A stretch of DNA of 64,000 bases from G963663315 sp963668255 (GTDB lineage Bacteria; Pseudomonadota; Gammaproteobacteria; Arenicellales; Poriferihabitantaceae): contig OZ220708.1 in NCBI GenBank assembly GCA_965116595.1, forward strand, positions 1,054,001-1,118,000, in the 5' to 3' direction. Shown one piece after another: positions 36,701 through 46,397 of this stretch. Under the pieces are notes generated by a model, which was not told the DNA's origin, made no database searches, and was given only the letters and a program-made list of their open reading frames with translations. The stretch's first letter is position 1. The number at the start of each line of letters is the position of its first letter. The translations under genes were made by a program, and so were the position numbers.

Positions 36701-39700
36701 GTGGTGAATGCCGCCCGCGCCTGGATCGCGCTTGAACATCCATCCCCGGACAGCAACCCCGCCTTTCCCGGCTGTACACTCGAACTGAACGGACCGCCGA
36801 GCCTGTTTTCCGCGATCACGGAACACGACTGGATACTCGTGGTTACGCCGGATGGTGAATTCGTACGCACCGGGCAGGTCCTTCGTGTTCGTACCGATAC
36901 CGATAAGGCAACCGTTTATTTCTATCGCCTGCTGAGCGCAAGCAACCAGGTTGCAGTCAAGACCGCCGGTCTGATATTGCCTGAGATTGCTGTCCGTCGT
37001 CTGCAATGGGATACTTTTGCAAGGGCTGTGGAGATGCTTGCCGGCAGGGCCGTTGACGATGCCCTCCTGATTGAAAATCAAGCCTATATCAGGGAGTTGC
37101 TTCAGCTGGCGGTGATGGACGAGCTGCTTGGACCGGCCAACGGGCCAATTGAACAAATCGTCGATATGAATGTACGCGACCGGTATCTGGTCGGTAGACT
37201 CTCGCCAATGAAATCAGGCATTGCAGGAGAAGAGCCATTATCCATCGAAGCCGACGAGGGAGAGCCCGGTGATCCTGATGTGCATAAGGGCAACCAATCT
37301 CTCGTCCCGTCCAGTTTCGGAATGACCGTTTGCGTCGACAGCAAAGTCGACATCATTGAAGTCGAGGCGCGATGGGGGCGTTACCGCCGCGACTACGAAA
37401 TCGAAGTTTTCAAGACAAAAACAGATCACGACACCAAAGACAAAAATCATGAACACAGAGCGAAGGTATGGCAACGCGTCCCCTGCGGAGGCGTCATCAG
37501 TATCGACTTGCGGGAAGGGCCGGTCCAGCAAGTGTCGCCAGACGCCGACAACCCGAAAGTTCGCATCCATGGCACAGTGCGCGGTAACAGCGTAAACGGC
37601 GATCGTCTGGTTACGTTATTTCTCGTCAACACACAGAAAGAGCCTGATGAAAACAAGGACATTGCCTGGGTATTCCAACCGGAGCTGATCGTTCGCACAC
37701 CCGCCGATGCGCGCCGGAAAAACGCATTCTGCCGCAAAGTGTCGGTTCACAGGAATGCCGACGACCCGGAGCATGATGCACTCGAAATGATTTACCGCAA
37801 ACATGTCGAATTCGCGGTTGGTCACGGCGTCGCCGTACATGCCGAAACTGCCCCCGGGGAAACTGATCGCGTGATCGAGGTGCGCACCGTCGTAATACCC
37901 CAATACGAAGTTCCGGTAGCCGAGACGCCAGGACTTCGTCCCGGGGACCGCGCCGCGATGCGGGAGATGGTCGAGAACGGATTTCTCGATATGGCGCAGC
38001 TCGCCGGGATGGACAGGCCGAGGCTGATCAAGGCCCTGACCATTCTTGCAGACGACTACAGGGCATGGATAGAAGAGCAGCGCGACCGCATTGGAACTGA
38101 CGTCTTTGGTTTTGGCGAACACGCGGATGCAGCCCTGGAACGTTGCTCTGACATTCACCAACGCCTCGAAAAAGGCATTAGCCTACTGGACGCTGAGGGA
38201 GATGGAACGGCCCTCGAAGCGTTCAGATTTGCCAATCGCGTGATGGCTGAACAACGTATACACAGTATCTATTCACTGGCACGGCGGCGCCGGGAAACAG
38301 TCGAACTCAAGGATTTCGACGAACCCGGCAACCGGTCGTGGCGTCCGTTCCAGCTTGCCTTCATCCTGCTCTGCCTGCCGTGTCTGGCCGATCCGGCGCA
38401 TGCCGACCGAACCAGTCCGGAACAGGCGTTGGCCGATTTACTCTGGTTCCCTACGGGTGGTGGCAAGACCGAAGCCTACCTTGGTGTCGCTGCCTTCGCG
38501 ATGGCGATTCGACGCTTGCAGGGCGTAACCGGGGGATACGACAGCAGTCGTGGTCTGGCAGTCATCATGCGTTATACGCTCCGCCTGCTGACGTTACAGC
38601 AGTTCCAGCGTGCGGCGACGCTGATCTGTGCCATGGAAGTCGTTCGGAAAAAAGCGCTCGCCTCCGGTGACGACAAGCTTGGCGCCGAACCCTTCACGGT
38701 CGGCTTATGGGTCGGAAACACGGTCACGCCTGGTACGACAGCAGGCATCCACTCGGCAATAGAACGCATTCGTGATTCAGGTAAATACGATGCAAGCCGA
38801 ACGTCGCCGGCACAATTGACGAGCTGTCCATGGTGCGGCACGGAAGTATCGGACAGGCGTGATGTTGAAGTTGACAAAATTGCCCTGCGCACGAAGATCT
38901 ACTGCGGCGACAAGAAGGGGCTATGTGCCTTCTCCAGGGGGCAGTCGAGCAACGAAGTCCATCCCGGCCTGCCGATCCTCGTCGTCGACGAAGAGATTTA
39001 CCACCGTCCGCCGACCATGATGATCGCCACTGTCGATAAGTTCGCCATGATGGCCTGGCGTGGCGAAACACGTACCCTGTTCGGGCGTGCGACAGAGGAG
39101 TGTCCACGGCACGGCCTGCTCTGGCCGGATGCGAAATGCACCGGAAACCACCACACACAGGGCGGCCTGCCAGCGACCAGAGTCAAGAGCATCCGGTCGA
39201 TCCGTCCGCCGGATCTGATCATACAGGACGAATTCCATCTTATCAGCGGACCGCTCGGTACCATGGTTGGCCTCTACGAGACAGCTGTAGACGAACTCTG
39301 CGCCTGGAATCTCGGTGACAAGATCGTAAAACCCAAGATTATCGCTTCAACCGCGACAGTCCGAAAAGCGAAAGACCAGGTCAACAACGTCTTTATGCGA
39401 CGGAGCTCAATCTTCCCACCGAGTGGGCTCGACGTTGCGGATAATTTCTTCTCCGTACTAAGACCCATCAGCCAGAATCCGGGGCGCCGATATGTAGGCC
39501 TCTGTTCTCCCGGAAGCTCGCGCCCGGCGATTCTTATCCGAATTTACACGGCCTTTCTGACCGCTGCACAGGCGCTGTTCGACAGGTTCGGCCAGATAGC
39601 CGATCCCTACCTGACGACGGTTGGCTACTTCAATTCGCTGCGCGAACTCGGGGGCATGAAACGCCTTGCGGAAGACGACGTGCAGACCCGGTGTTTCCGG

Positions 39701-40624
39701 GTCCAAATGGGCCTGGTTGATCGCCCCGGTCTCGCCCAGCGTAGTGTACGTCATATCCGGGAACTGACATCCCGTGTTTCGAACCGGGACATCCCCGGAT
39801 ATCTCGACCAATTGGAAGTAAAGTTCAAAGCTGATTTCGACAACGTGAAGGGGAAGTTCATCACACAATGGGATGAAGGTGAGACTCGCTCCATCGACAT
39901 TGTCCTGGCCACGAACATGCTTTCGGTCGGCGTTGACGTGAATCGACTCAGCCTTATGGTCGTCAATGGGCAGCCGAAAGGAACGGCGGAATATATCCAG
40001 GCTACCAGCCGAGTCGGCCGATTCTTTCCGGGGTTGATCTGCACGGTGCTTGCCTGGGCACAGCCGAGAGACCTGTCCCATTACGAAACCTTCGAGCACT
40101 ACCACTCGACTTTCTACAAGCATGTCGAAGCCCAGTCGGTAACACCGTTCTCGCCCCGCGCCATGGACCGCGGCCTGACCGGAGCAATGCTGAGCGTCCT
40201 CAGACTCGAAAACACCCGATTCAATTCCAACACAGGAGCGGGCGCACTCAATCGCGCCGACATGGACGAAGTCGTTCACGTCATCGACGTAATGGTCAGG
40301 CGCGCGTGGTTCATATCCGGGCAATCCGCCGTCGGAGAACGCGCTTGTGCCGAGATCAGGGAACGTATCGACGAATGGGTCACAGAAGCGGACAAGGGCG
40401 GCCGAACCCTGGCCTATGAAAAGAAAGGCAGAAGCAAGGACATGATAGTGCCGCTGCTGCACCGGCCCGGTATTAAGCCGCGGAATAATTTCACGATCCC
40501 GATATCGATGCGCGAAGTCGAGCCCGGCGTACGGTTGGTCATGAACTCGACAAGGTTCGATAATCACGGCCCTGCCTGGACGCCGCCACCGGCAACCGGT
40601 GATGAGGGGGAGGACATATCGTAA
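36701..40624 (+). CDS. drmA: DISARM-type helicase DrmA
   Basis: This 1,307-residue superfamily 2 helicase-related protein resembles DrmA of the DISARM anti-phage system. Walker A is LLWFPTGGGKTEAYLG at about residue 580. The DEAD-like motif is IIQDEFHLISGPLGT near 840. IIASTATVRKA matches motif III, and EYIQATSRVGRFFPG near 1097-1111 is motif VI. An upstream part (LLQLAVMDELLGP, RYLVGRLSP) also fits the family. Two GTG codons (36701, 36704) are the only starts after the stop at 36686, and neither has a good ribosome site. drmB follows directly. No DISARM methyltransferase or phospholipase-like gene is adjacent. Confidence 0.82.
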   Translation: MVNAARAWIALEHPSPDSNPAFPGCTLELNGPPSLFSAITEHDWILVVTPDGEFVRTGQVLRVRTDTDKATVYFYRLLSASNQVAVKTAGLILPEIAVRRLQWDTFARAVEMLAGRAVDDALLIENQAYIRELLQLAVMDELLGPANGPIEQIVDMNVRDRYLVGRLSPMKSGIAGEEPLSIEADEGEPGDPDVHKGNQSLVPSSFGMTVCVDSKVDIIEVEARWGRYRRDYEIEVFKTKTDHDTKDKNHEHRAKVWQRVPCGGVISIDLREGPVQQVSPDADNPKVRIHGTVRGNSVNGDRLVTLFLVNTQKEPDENKDIAWVFQPELIVRTPADARRKNAFCRKVSVHRNADDPEHDALEMIYRKHVEFAVGHGVAVHAETAPGETDRVIEVRTVVIPQYEVPVAETPGLRPGDRAAMREMVENGFLDMAQLAGMDRPRLIKALTILADDYRAWIEEQRDRIGTDVFGFGEHADAALERCSDIHQRLEKGISLLDAEGDGTALEAFRFANRVMAEQRIHSIYSLARRRRETVELKDFDEPGNRSWRPFQLAFILLCLPCLADPAHADRTSPEQALADLLWFPTGGGKTEAYLGVAAFAMAIRRLQGVTGGYDSSRGLAVIMRYTLRLLTLQQFQRAATLICAMEVVRKKALASGDDKLGAEPFTVGLWVGNTVTPGTTAGIHSAIERIRDSGKYDASRTSPAQLTSCPWCGTEVSDRRDVEVDKIALRTKIYCGDKKGLCAFSRGQSSNEVHPGLPILVVDEEIYHRPPTMMIATVDKFAMMAWRGETRTLFGRATEECPRHGLLWPDAKCTGNHHTQGGLPATRVKSIRSIRPPDLIIQDEFHLISGPLGTMVGLYETAVDELCAWNLGDKIVKPKIIASTATVRKAKDQVNNVFMRRSSIFPPSGLDVADNFFSVLRPISQNPGRRYVGLCSPGSSRPAILIRIYTAFLTAAQALFDRFGQIADPYLTTVGYFNSLRELGGMKRLAEDDVQTRCFRVQMGLVDRPGLAQRSVRHIRELTSRVSNRDIPGYLDQLEVKFKADFDNVKGKFITQWDEGETRSIDIVLATNMLSVGVDVNRLSLMVVNGQPKGTAEYIQATSRVGRFFPGLICTVLAWAQPRDLSHYETFEHYHSTFYKHVEAQSVTPFSPRAMDRGLTGAMLSVLRLENTRFNSNTGAGALNRADMDEVVHVIDVMVRRAWFISGQSAVGERACAEIRERIDEWVTEADKGGRTLAYEKKGRSKDMIVPLLHRPGIKPRNNFTIPISMREVEPGVRLVMNSTRFDNHGPAWTPPPATGDEGEDIS

Positions 40625-42312
40625 ACGATACAACCCCCGTCGGCGAAATCCGCTCAAGTCAAATACTCTGGAACTACGGCCCGGGAGCATTGATCGAACT
40701 GCCCAACCTGTCCGTGGTCACGATGGGGACCGATCGATGGCAAAAGGACCGGTGCATACAAATCGAGGAAGCCCGACTATTGTCGGCGGTTCAAAGTGTG
40801 CTCGGTCACCAGGTGGAAAGCCTGCGCATGCCTCCGTCCAACAGAAGTGAGGACGATCATCAAAACGACGAAGTACTGATTGGTATCCCGGTCAGACCAT
40901 TTCCGCGCTGGCTGCGCTGCGTCAAATGCGGCCTGTTATCCGAGTTTGATCTCGGCCTCTTCAAGATCAGGAAGAATCGATTCCGCCCGGAGAACACGCG
41001 GTTTGTTCACGGGAACTGCAAGGGATCAAAAGGTAACCTGCCCTCCAGAGACGCGGATGCCGTGCCAGCGCGATTCCTGTTCGCCTGCAGAAACGGTCAC
41101 CTCGACGATTTTCCGTGGCGCTACTTCGTGCACAGTGGACCATCAGCCTGCACGGGCACGTTGCGATTCTTCGAGAGCGGCGCATCTCTGCAAACCGGAA
41201 ATCTGTGGGTCAAATGCGACCAATGCAGTACTTCGCGCAACATGGCCCTTGCTTTCGGTAAATCCGGTGAGGAAAACCTGCCACGATGCCGCGGGCGCCA
41301 CCCGCATCTCGACCACTACGACGATGATTGCAGGGAACAGGCGCGGACCGTACTGCTGGGCGCAACCAACAGTTGGTTCCCGATCACACTGTCCGCGCTG
41401 GCGATTCCGGTCTCGCGGGATCCGGTCCACCAGCTTGTCCGCAATTGTGGGGATTATTTCAAAGCGGGAATCAAGGGACCCGAGTGGGAGGCGCTGACCG
41501 ATCCCGCCCCGTCCAGGGGCGGGCCACATTTCCTGAGCAAACCGGCGCCCGTGCCGACCGGATTTGAGAACCGGATTTCCGGCATCCTGTTGCTTGAACG
41601 GTTGAGAGAAGTGAATGCGTTGCTCGGTTTCACACGGGTCGAAGCGCCAGAAGAGGGCGGTCCCGACGAGCGTCCGCTCATGGCCAGACTTTGCAGTGGA
41701 GCGCCAACATGGGTTCCCTCCGGCCAAGTGCACGGTGAAGGAATATTCATCCGTTTCGATGAAGACGCACTTCGGAAATGGGAACAACGGGACAGCGTCC
41801 GGGCGAGGGAGATTAAACTGGTATCCGGACACAAGAGCTGGCGGAACTCGCGAAAACTTGATCCCAACGAGGACTATCCAGGTGTTCGCTACACGCTGTT
41901 GCATACGGTCGCGCACCTGCTGGTTCGTGAACTCGCTCTTGAATGCGGCTATAATTCCGCCAGCATTCGGGAACGAATATACGCCGATAACGATAGCGAA
42001 CAACCGCAGGCCGGTATTCTGGTTTACACCGCTGCCATCGACTCCGACGGCACGCTTGGCGGGCTGGTAGACCTTGGCAAACCCGAGAATCTCGGCAGAC
42101 TTCTTATGCAAGCCCTGTCGCGAGCCGAAGTTTGCTCGTCAGATCCGCTCTGCGCGGAACACGAACCGGACAAAGACCGATCACTGCATGCCGCCTCCTG
42201 CCACGCATGCTCTTTCGTTTCGGAAACCTCTTGCGAACGCCAAAACCGTTACCTGGACCGTGCGCTGGTCGTCCCCACACTGGAAGTTACCGATGCGGCA
42301 TTTTTCTGTTGA
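40618..42312 (+). CDS. drmB: DISARM-type DUF1998 protein DrmB, irregular start codon
   Basis: This protein resembles DrmB, the DUF1998 partner of DrmA, which together form the DISARM core. The conserved N-terminal motif SQILWNYGPGALIELPNLS is encoded from about 40657. The first ordinary start codon (TTG at 40690) lies inside this motif and has no ribosome site. Upstream the frame is open back to a TGA at 40603. A strong GGGGGAGGA ribosome site at 40606-40614 is followed by ATC (40618) and GTA (40621), so a rare start or a GTG-to-GTA change is likely. Cysteine pairs (CVKC, CDQC, CHAC) suggest zinc binding. It overlaps drmA by 7 bases as drawn. Confidence 0.75.
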   Translation: MVNDTTPVGEIRSSQILWNYGPGALIELPNLSVVTMGTDRWQKDRCIQIEEARLLSAVQSVLGHQVESLRMPPSNRSEDDHQNDEVLIGIPVRPFPRWLRCVKCGLLSEFDLGLFKIRKNRFRPENTRFVHGNCKGSKGNLPSRDADAVPARFLFACRNGHLDDFPWRYFVHSGPSACTGTLRFFESGASLQTGNLWVKCDQCSTSRNMALAFGKSGEENLPRCRGRHPHLDHYDDDCREQARTVLLGATNSWFPITLSALAIPVSRDPVHQLVRNCGDYFKAGIKGPEWEALTDPAPSRGGPHFLSKPAPVPTGFENRISGILLLERLREVNALLGFTRVEAPEEGGPDERPLMARLCSGAPTWVPSGQVHGEGIFIRFDEDALRKWEQRDSVRAREIKLVSGHKSWRNSRKLDPNEDYPGVRYTLLHTVAHLLVRELALECGYNSASIRERIYADNDSEQPQAGILVYTAAIDSDGTLGGLVDLGKPENLGRLLMQALSRAEVCSSDPLCAEHEPDKDRSLHAASCHACSFVSETSCERQNRYLDRALVVPTLEVTDAAFFC

Positions 42313-42343
42313 GGATCGATTGAAGTACTGACCTTCGTCAGCT

Positions 42344-43072
42344 TTAACTTAAGTTCTCAAGCTCGGCTTTATGGGCCTGTGCCATGTCAAGCATACTATT
42401 GAATACGAAATCGTATTTCGGCATTTTACCCGGATTCATCGTTGCGCCAAAGCCCTCCTGGTCATGACGTCTGTAGATCCAGCAGTTCGCAAGACCATGT
42501 TTATTTGCCGGTGCATGGTCATGGAACATGCTTTCCGCTGTATGCAGTATGTCTTTGCGTTCAAGTCCGAGTGCTGCAAGTCTATCCAGAAAATAGTTGA
42601 AATTGCGATCGGAAGGTTTGTATGACCCACAATCTTCAGCAGTGTAAACAGCATCGAATTTAACTTGCAGACGGGCGTTGCTATAGGCGAAGCTTGCATT
42701 GTCGACGTTAGACAGGATGATCAATTTGAAATGTTGCTTCAGATAGGTGAGCGCCTCGACGGAATCTGAAAAAGCAGGCCAGCGCTTCACCGATTGGCCG
42801 TAAGTTCTGGCTTCCTCGTGCGTATGATCGACACCCCATTCTTCGGCGAGGCGCTTGTAAACGATGGATAGTAAATCCTGATACAGCATTCCGGGTGTCT
42901 GCGCTTGTTGCGCAGATTCGTAGCGGGCGTGCGCTTCCAGAACGACGTCGCGTGACAGGGTGAAATCAGCTTTCTCTATCAATGAAGCCAGGCCCGTCAT
43001 CATTCCTGATTCCCAGTCTATCAGAGTACCATAGCAATCGAATACCAGCGCTTTGTAATCAGATAGTTTCAT
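42344..43072 (-). CDS. HAD-superfamily hydrolase, haloacid-dehalogenase type II-like
   Basis: The recognisable protein starts at the ATG ending at 43072 (242 residues, MKLSDYKALV); the frame is open further upstream but that part is not conserved. HAD motif I is VFDCYGTLIDWE, motif II is ILSNVD, motif III has the lysine in GSYKPS, and motif IV is in HTAESMFHDHAPAN. The size and motifs fit the L-2-haloacid dehalogenase group, though many such proteins act on other substrates. It lies downstream of rpsI with a 58-base gap and is convergent with drmB. Confidence 0.82.
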   Translation of the reverse strand: MKLSDYKALVFDCYGTLIDWESGMMTGLASLIEKADFTLSRDVVLEAHARYESAQQAQTPGMLYQDLLSIVYKRLAEEWGVDHTHEEARTYGQSVKRWPAFSDSVEALTYLKQHFKLIILSNVDNASFAYSNARLQVKFDAVYTAEDCGSYKPSDRNFNYFLDRLAALGLERKDILHTAESMFHDHAPANKHGLANCWIYRRHDQEGFGATMNPGKMPKYDFVFNSMLDMAQAHKAELENLS

Positions 43073-43130
43073 ATCTCGACTGCGTAGTTGAGAGCAGACA
43101 GTAGGCGGTGTCGGGCCGACGGGCCCGGGT

Positions 43131-43529
43131 CTAACGTTTGGAGTACTGTGGACGCTTTCTGGCCTTGTGCAAGCCCACTTTTTTGCGTTCAACTTCCCGC
43201 GCATCGCGGGTAACAAATCCTGCCTGCCGCAAGGAACTGCGAAGCTCTTCATCGTAAGTGATGAGTGCACGGGTGATGCCGTGTCGAATAGCGCCAGCCT
43301 GACCACTGTTGCCGCCACCGCTTACATTTACCCTGACATCCACCTTGTCGAGCATTTCAACCAGTTCCAGAGGCTGGCGAACAATCATTCGCGAGGTCTC
43401 GCGTCCAAAGTATTCTTCCAGAGGAACCTTGTTGACAACAATGCTGCCGGCGCCGCGTTCAAGATAAACTCGAGCTGTTGAAGATTTACGACGTCCGGTT
43501 CCCCGCCAGGTTTCTTGAGTCTGTGCCAT
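43131..43529 (-). CDS. rpsI: 30S ribosomal protein S9
   Basis: The 132-residue S9 protein has the normal GTGRRKSSTARVYL start region, RQPLELV, SGGGNSGQAGAIRHGI and the basic C-terminus KKVGLHKARKRPQYSKR that reaches the ribosomal P site. It is encoded 44 bases downstream of rplM, the conserved pairing. Confidence 0.98.
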   Translation of the reverse strand: MAQTQETWRGTGRRKSSTARVYLERGAGSIVVNKVPLEEYFGRETSRMIVRQPLELVEMLDKVDVRVNVSGGGNSGQAGAIRHGITRALITYDEELRSSLRQAGFVTRDAREVERKKVGLHKARKRPQYSKR

Positions 43530-43573
43530 ATCAAATACGATAACGTTTGATTTAATTCTGAATTTTCATTCTG

Positions 43574-44002
43574 TCAGATTTCCAGAACCCTGGGTTGCTG
43601 GGCCTGATGTTGATGCTGCTCTCCTGCATATACCTTGAGTTTTGAAAACATGGCCCTGCCAAGCTTGTTGCGCGGCAACATGCCTTTAACTGCACTTTCG
43701 ATCACACGGGCAGGGTGATTTCCGATCATCTCACGAAATGAAGTCTCCTTGATCCCTCCCGGGTATCCTGTGTGGCGATAATACTTCTTCGCATTGGCCT
43801 TATTACCTGTCACCGCAATCTTCTCTGCATTCACTACGATAACATAATCCCCGGTATCGACATGGGGGGTATATTCAGCCTTGTGCTTGCCTCTCAAGCG
43901 ATGTGCGATTTCAGAAGCCAATCTACCCAAAACCTTGTTATTGGCATCAATCACGAACCAGTCGCGTTTTACTGTTTGAGGATTTGCTGAGAACGTTTTC
44001 AT
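43574..44002 (-). CDS. rplM: 50S ribosomal protein L13
   Basis: The 142-residue L13 protein is full length, with VKRDWFVIDANNKVLGRLAS, GDYVIVVNAEKI and the GMLPRNKLGRAMFSKLKVY segment. It is the first gene of the rplM-rpsI operon. The 116 bases upstream, before glcF, hold no recognised gene and must contain the promoter or the L13 leader. No clear regulatory hairpin was identified. Confidence 0.98.
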   Translation of the reverse strand: MKTFSANPQTVKRDWFVIDANNKVLGRLASEIAHRLRGKHKAEYTPHVDTGDYVIVVNAEKIAVTGNKANAKKYYRHTGYPGGIKETSFREMIGNHPARVIESAVKGMLPRNKLGRAMFSKLKVYAGEQHQHQAQQPRVLEI

Positions 44003-44118
44003 TTGTTATAAACGAAATTCAGGTAAAAAACGGAGCGCGGATCATACTAAAGACAGAAGCGTGATACAAGTATCCCGTAACTTTTTTCAGGTATTTAAAC
44101 TCAAATGCGCCACACAGG

Positions 44119-45330
44119 CTATATCAATAACTCAATCCAGTGCTTGACAGGCTCAGAACTGACATTGTTCAAGTGAACCTGGCAACCGACATTTGCCGTG
44201 CATACGATATCGGGATCGTTCTCCTGTAACGCAGCGATTTTACTGGTTTGCAGTTGTCCTGACAGTCCCGGTTGCAACAGAGAGTATGCGCCAGCCGAAC
44301 CACAGCATAAGTGGGAATCCTCCACTGCACAGATCTGATACCCTGCGCGCTCCAGAATTCGTTCTACCTTACCCTTGATCCTCTGACCATGCTGAAGCGT
44401 ACAGGGGGAATGAAAGGCTACCTTTGATCCGGCAGCCTTCACCCGATGGATCGAGTCGGGCTCTCTCTCGACCACCTCCGAAAGATCAAGGGTTTTCCCG
44501 GATATGAGCCGGGCCTTTTCATAATATTCTTCATCCTCCGAGAACAAATTTTCGTATTCCTTGATCGTGACAGCACATCCACTGGCAGTCACAATAAAAC
44601 CATCCACTCCCTGATCGAGGTAAGGCCACCATGCATCAATCAGTTTGCGTGCATGTTGTCTGGCCTTGCGCTCATTGGTCGTATGCAAGTCCAGGGAGCC
44701 ACAACACCCGGCAGCCTTCGCTTCAATCAATGATATTCCCGACCTTCCCAGTATCACTGCGGCTGCGGCATTGGTATCCGGTGTCAGGGTTCCCTGCACA
44801 CACCCGGCCAGAACGATCATTTTTCTGGAATGCACCGGCTTTGGCCATCGAATTCGATCTTCGGCCAGGGGTTTCGGTATCTTGTTTTTGAGTATCCCGG
44901 GCAAAACCGGCCTTACAAATTGTCCTGCCCGAAGCAAAAATGAAAACAGTCCCGGACGCGTGATTATTGCAGCAAGCACAGCCCTTGAATAATTTTCCGA
45001 CCGCTTTGCCGGCACGCGTTTGTCTAAGAAATACCGCCCCGTTTCCAGTAACTTCCCATATTCCACCCCTGATGGACAAGTCGTCTCACACGCCCGACAG
45101 GTCAGGCAACGATCAAGATGTACCCTTGATGACTTGTTCACCTGTTCACCTTCAAGTAATTGCTTGATCAGATAGATTCTTCCCCGCGGACCATCTCTCT
45201 CGTCTCCCAATAGCTGGTAGGTGGGGCAGGTTGCATTACAAAAACCGCAATGCACGCATTTGCGGAGAATCCGGTTCGCGATTTTACCTTTGGAGGTAGC
45301 CGCAATTTCGCTTGTCAATGACGTTTGCAT
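44119..45330 (-). CDS. glcF: Glycolate oxidase iron-sulfur subunit
   Basis: This is the GlcF subunit of membrane-associated glycolate dehydrogenase, which passes electrons from glycolate toward quinone. Two ferredoxin-type motifs are present: CVHCGFCNATCPTYQ and CLTCRACETTCPSGVEYG. The C-terminal half has two CCG domains (AGCCGSLDLH and HLCCGSAGAYSL). At 403 residues it is full length. It lies 2 bases downstream of glcE. Confidence 0.95.
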   Translation of the reverse strand: MQTSLTSEIAATSKGKIANRILRKCVHCGFCNATCPTYQLLGDERDGPRGRIYLIKQLLEGEQVNKSSRVHLDRCLTCRACETTCPSGVEYGKLLETGRYFLDKRVPAKRSENYSRAVLAAIITRPGLFSFLLRAGQFVRPVLPGILKNKIPKPLAEDRIRWPKPVHSRKMIVLAGCVQGTLTPDTNAAAAVILGRSGISLIEAKAAGCCGSLDLHTTNERKARQHARKLIDAWWPYLDQGVDGFIVTASGCAVTIKEYENLFSEDEEYYEKARLISGKTLDLSEVVEREPDSIHRVKAAGSKVAFHSPCTLQHGQRIKGKVERILERAGYQICAVEDSHLCCGSAGAYSLLQPGLSGQLQTSKIAALQENDPDIVCTANVGCQVHLNNVSSEPVKHWIELLI

Positions 45331-45332
45331 GG

Positions 45333-46397
45333 TTATAAATCTGCGTACATTCTCCCGGGATTCAGAATCCTGTCCGGATCAAAGGCATTCTTCAGGCGTT
45401 GATGGTATTTCATCATTGCCGGATCAATTGGATCGAACACTTCCCTTGCTCTGTCAGCATTCCTGAACCGGGTAACATGGCCCCTGTGTGAACGGATGTG
45501 TTGCTCGAAATCGCTTTTATCCTGATCACCGCAAACCCATCGTACCGCCCCTCCCCAATCGATCAGTTGTGGCGATAGCGGACAATTCACTGGAGTTGCA
45601 GGCGCCACCGAACCGCGTACGACCTGCTCGCTGTTTTGAAAAAACTCATGACTGTGTTGCCGGACACTGTCCCAGAACGAGGCCCCCTGGTCATCCACCT
45701 CACCTCCAATCTGTCTTATCGCCGAATCAACCCCGGCATCCGAGCCTGACAGCCGCAATCGGGTCCTTCCCCCGACCCAGCAGGCCGCTGAAACCGGTAA
45801 AGGTTTGCGTGCCAGTGAACTGATCAGTTCCAGTGACTCATCGGGCTGCGCATGTTCCAGTCTGACTGTGGTTTCACGCAGCGGACACGGCAACACCTTG
45901 AGCGATACTTCCAGAATGACACCCAGGCATCCCATGGCGCCGACCATCAATCGGGAAACATCAAAACCGGCCACATTTTTGATTACCTGGCCTCCGAATC
46001 GAAGCACCTCCCCTTTCCCTGTCAACACCTTCATACCCAGAACAAAATCACTCACCGACCCGGCGTAGGGACGACGGGGCCCAGCCAGACCGGTAGCAAT
46101 GGCTCCGCCCAGAGTCGCGAATGGTGAAAACAGGGGTGGTTCGAAACCCAGCATCTGATTCTGACTGGCCAGGGTTGTTTGAATTTCTTCCAGTAATGTT
46201 CCCGCCCGTGCAGTGATCACCAGTTCCGTTGGATGATAATCAAGGATCCCGCCATGCTGCCTGGTTGAAAGCGTCTCTCCTGTTATTTCCCGGCCATAAA
46301 AATCCTTGCTCCCGCCACCGCGAATCGCCAGAGGCGTGGATTCCCTGTGAGCACGGAATACACACTCCTGCAATTCCTTTTCCTGATCCCCCCCCAC
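45333..46397 (-). CDS. glcE: Glycolate oxidase subunit GlcE
   Basis: This is the FAD-binding GlcE subunit of glycolate dehydrogenase, 354 residues. The FAD_binding_4 domain is visible as PLAIRGGGSKDFYG and ATLGGAIATGLAGPRRPYAG. The C-terminus ends DPDRILNPGRMY as in the family. Its start overlaps the glcD stop by one base, and glcF follows after 2 bases. Confidence 0.94.
   Translation of the reverse strand: MGGDQEKELQECVFRAHRESTPLAIRGGGSKDFYGREITGETLSTRQHGGILDYHPTELVITARAGTLLEEIQTTLASQNQMLGFEPPLFSPFATLGGAIATGLAGPRRPYAGSVSDFVLGMKVLTGKGEVLRFGGQVIKNVAGFDVSRLMVGAMGCLGVILEVSLKVLPCPLRETTVRLEHAQPDESLELISSLARKPLPVSAACWVGGRTRLRLSGSDAGVDSAIRQIGGEVDDQGASFWDSVRQHSHEFFQNSEQVVRGSVAPATPVNCPLSPQLIDWGGAVRWVCGDQDKSDFEQHIRSHRGHVTRFRNADRAREVFDPIDPAMMKYHQRLKNAFDPDRILNPGRMYADL

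Noticed and set aside
39458..40690. 410-codon minus-strand frame opposite drmA
   Set aside because: It mirrors the conserved helicase C-terminus and has no recognisable motifs of its own.
41143..42111. 322-codon minus-strand frame opposite drmB
   Set aside because: It is a shadow of the DUF1998 gene; the plus strand carries the conserved residues.
43090..43131. Intrinsic terminator after rpsI
   Set aside because: A GGGCC/GGCCC mini-stem is present, but no T run follows on the minus strand, so support is too weak.
43073..43318. N-terminal extension of the HAD hydrolase frame
   Set aside because: It runs into rpsI and does not resemble the family; the ATG ending at 43072 gives the normal N-terminus.
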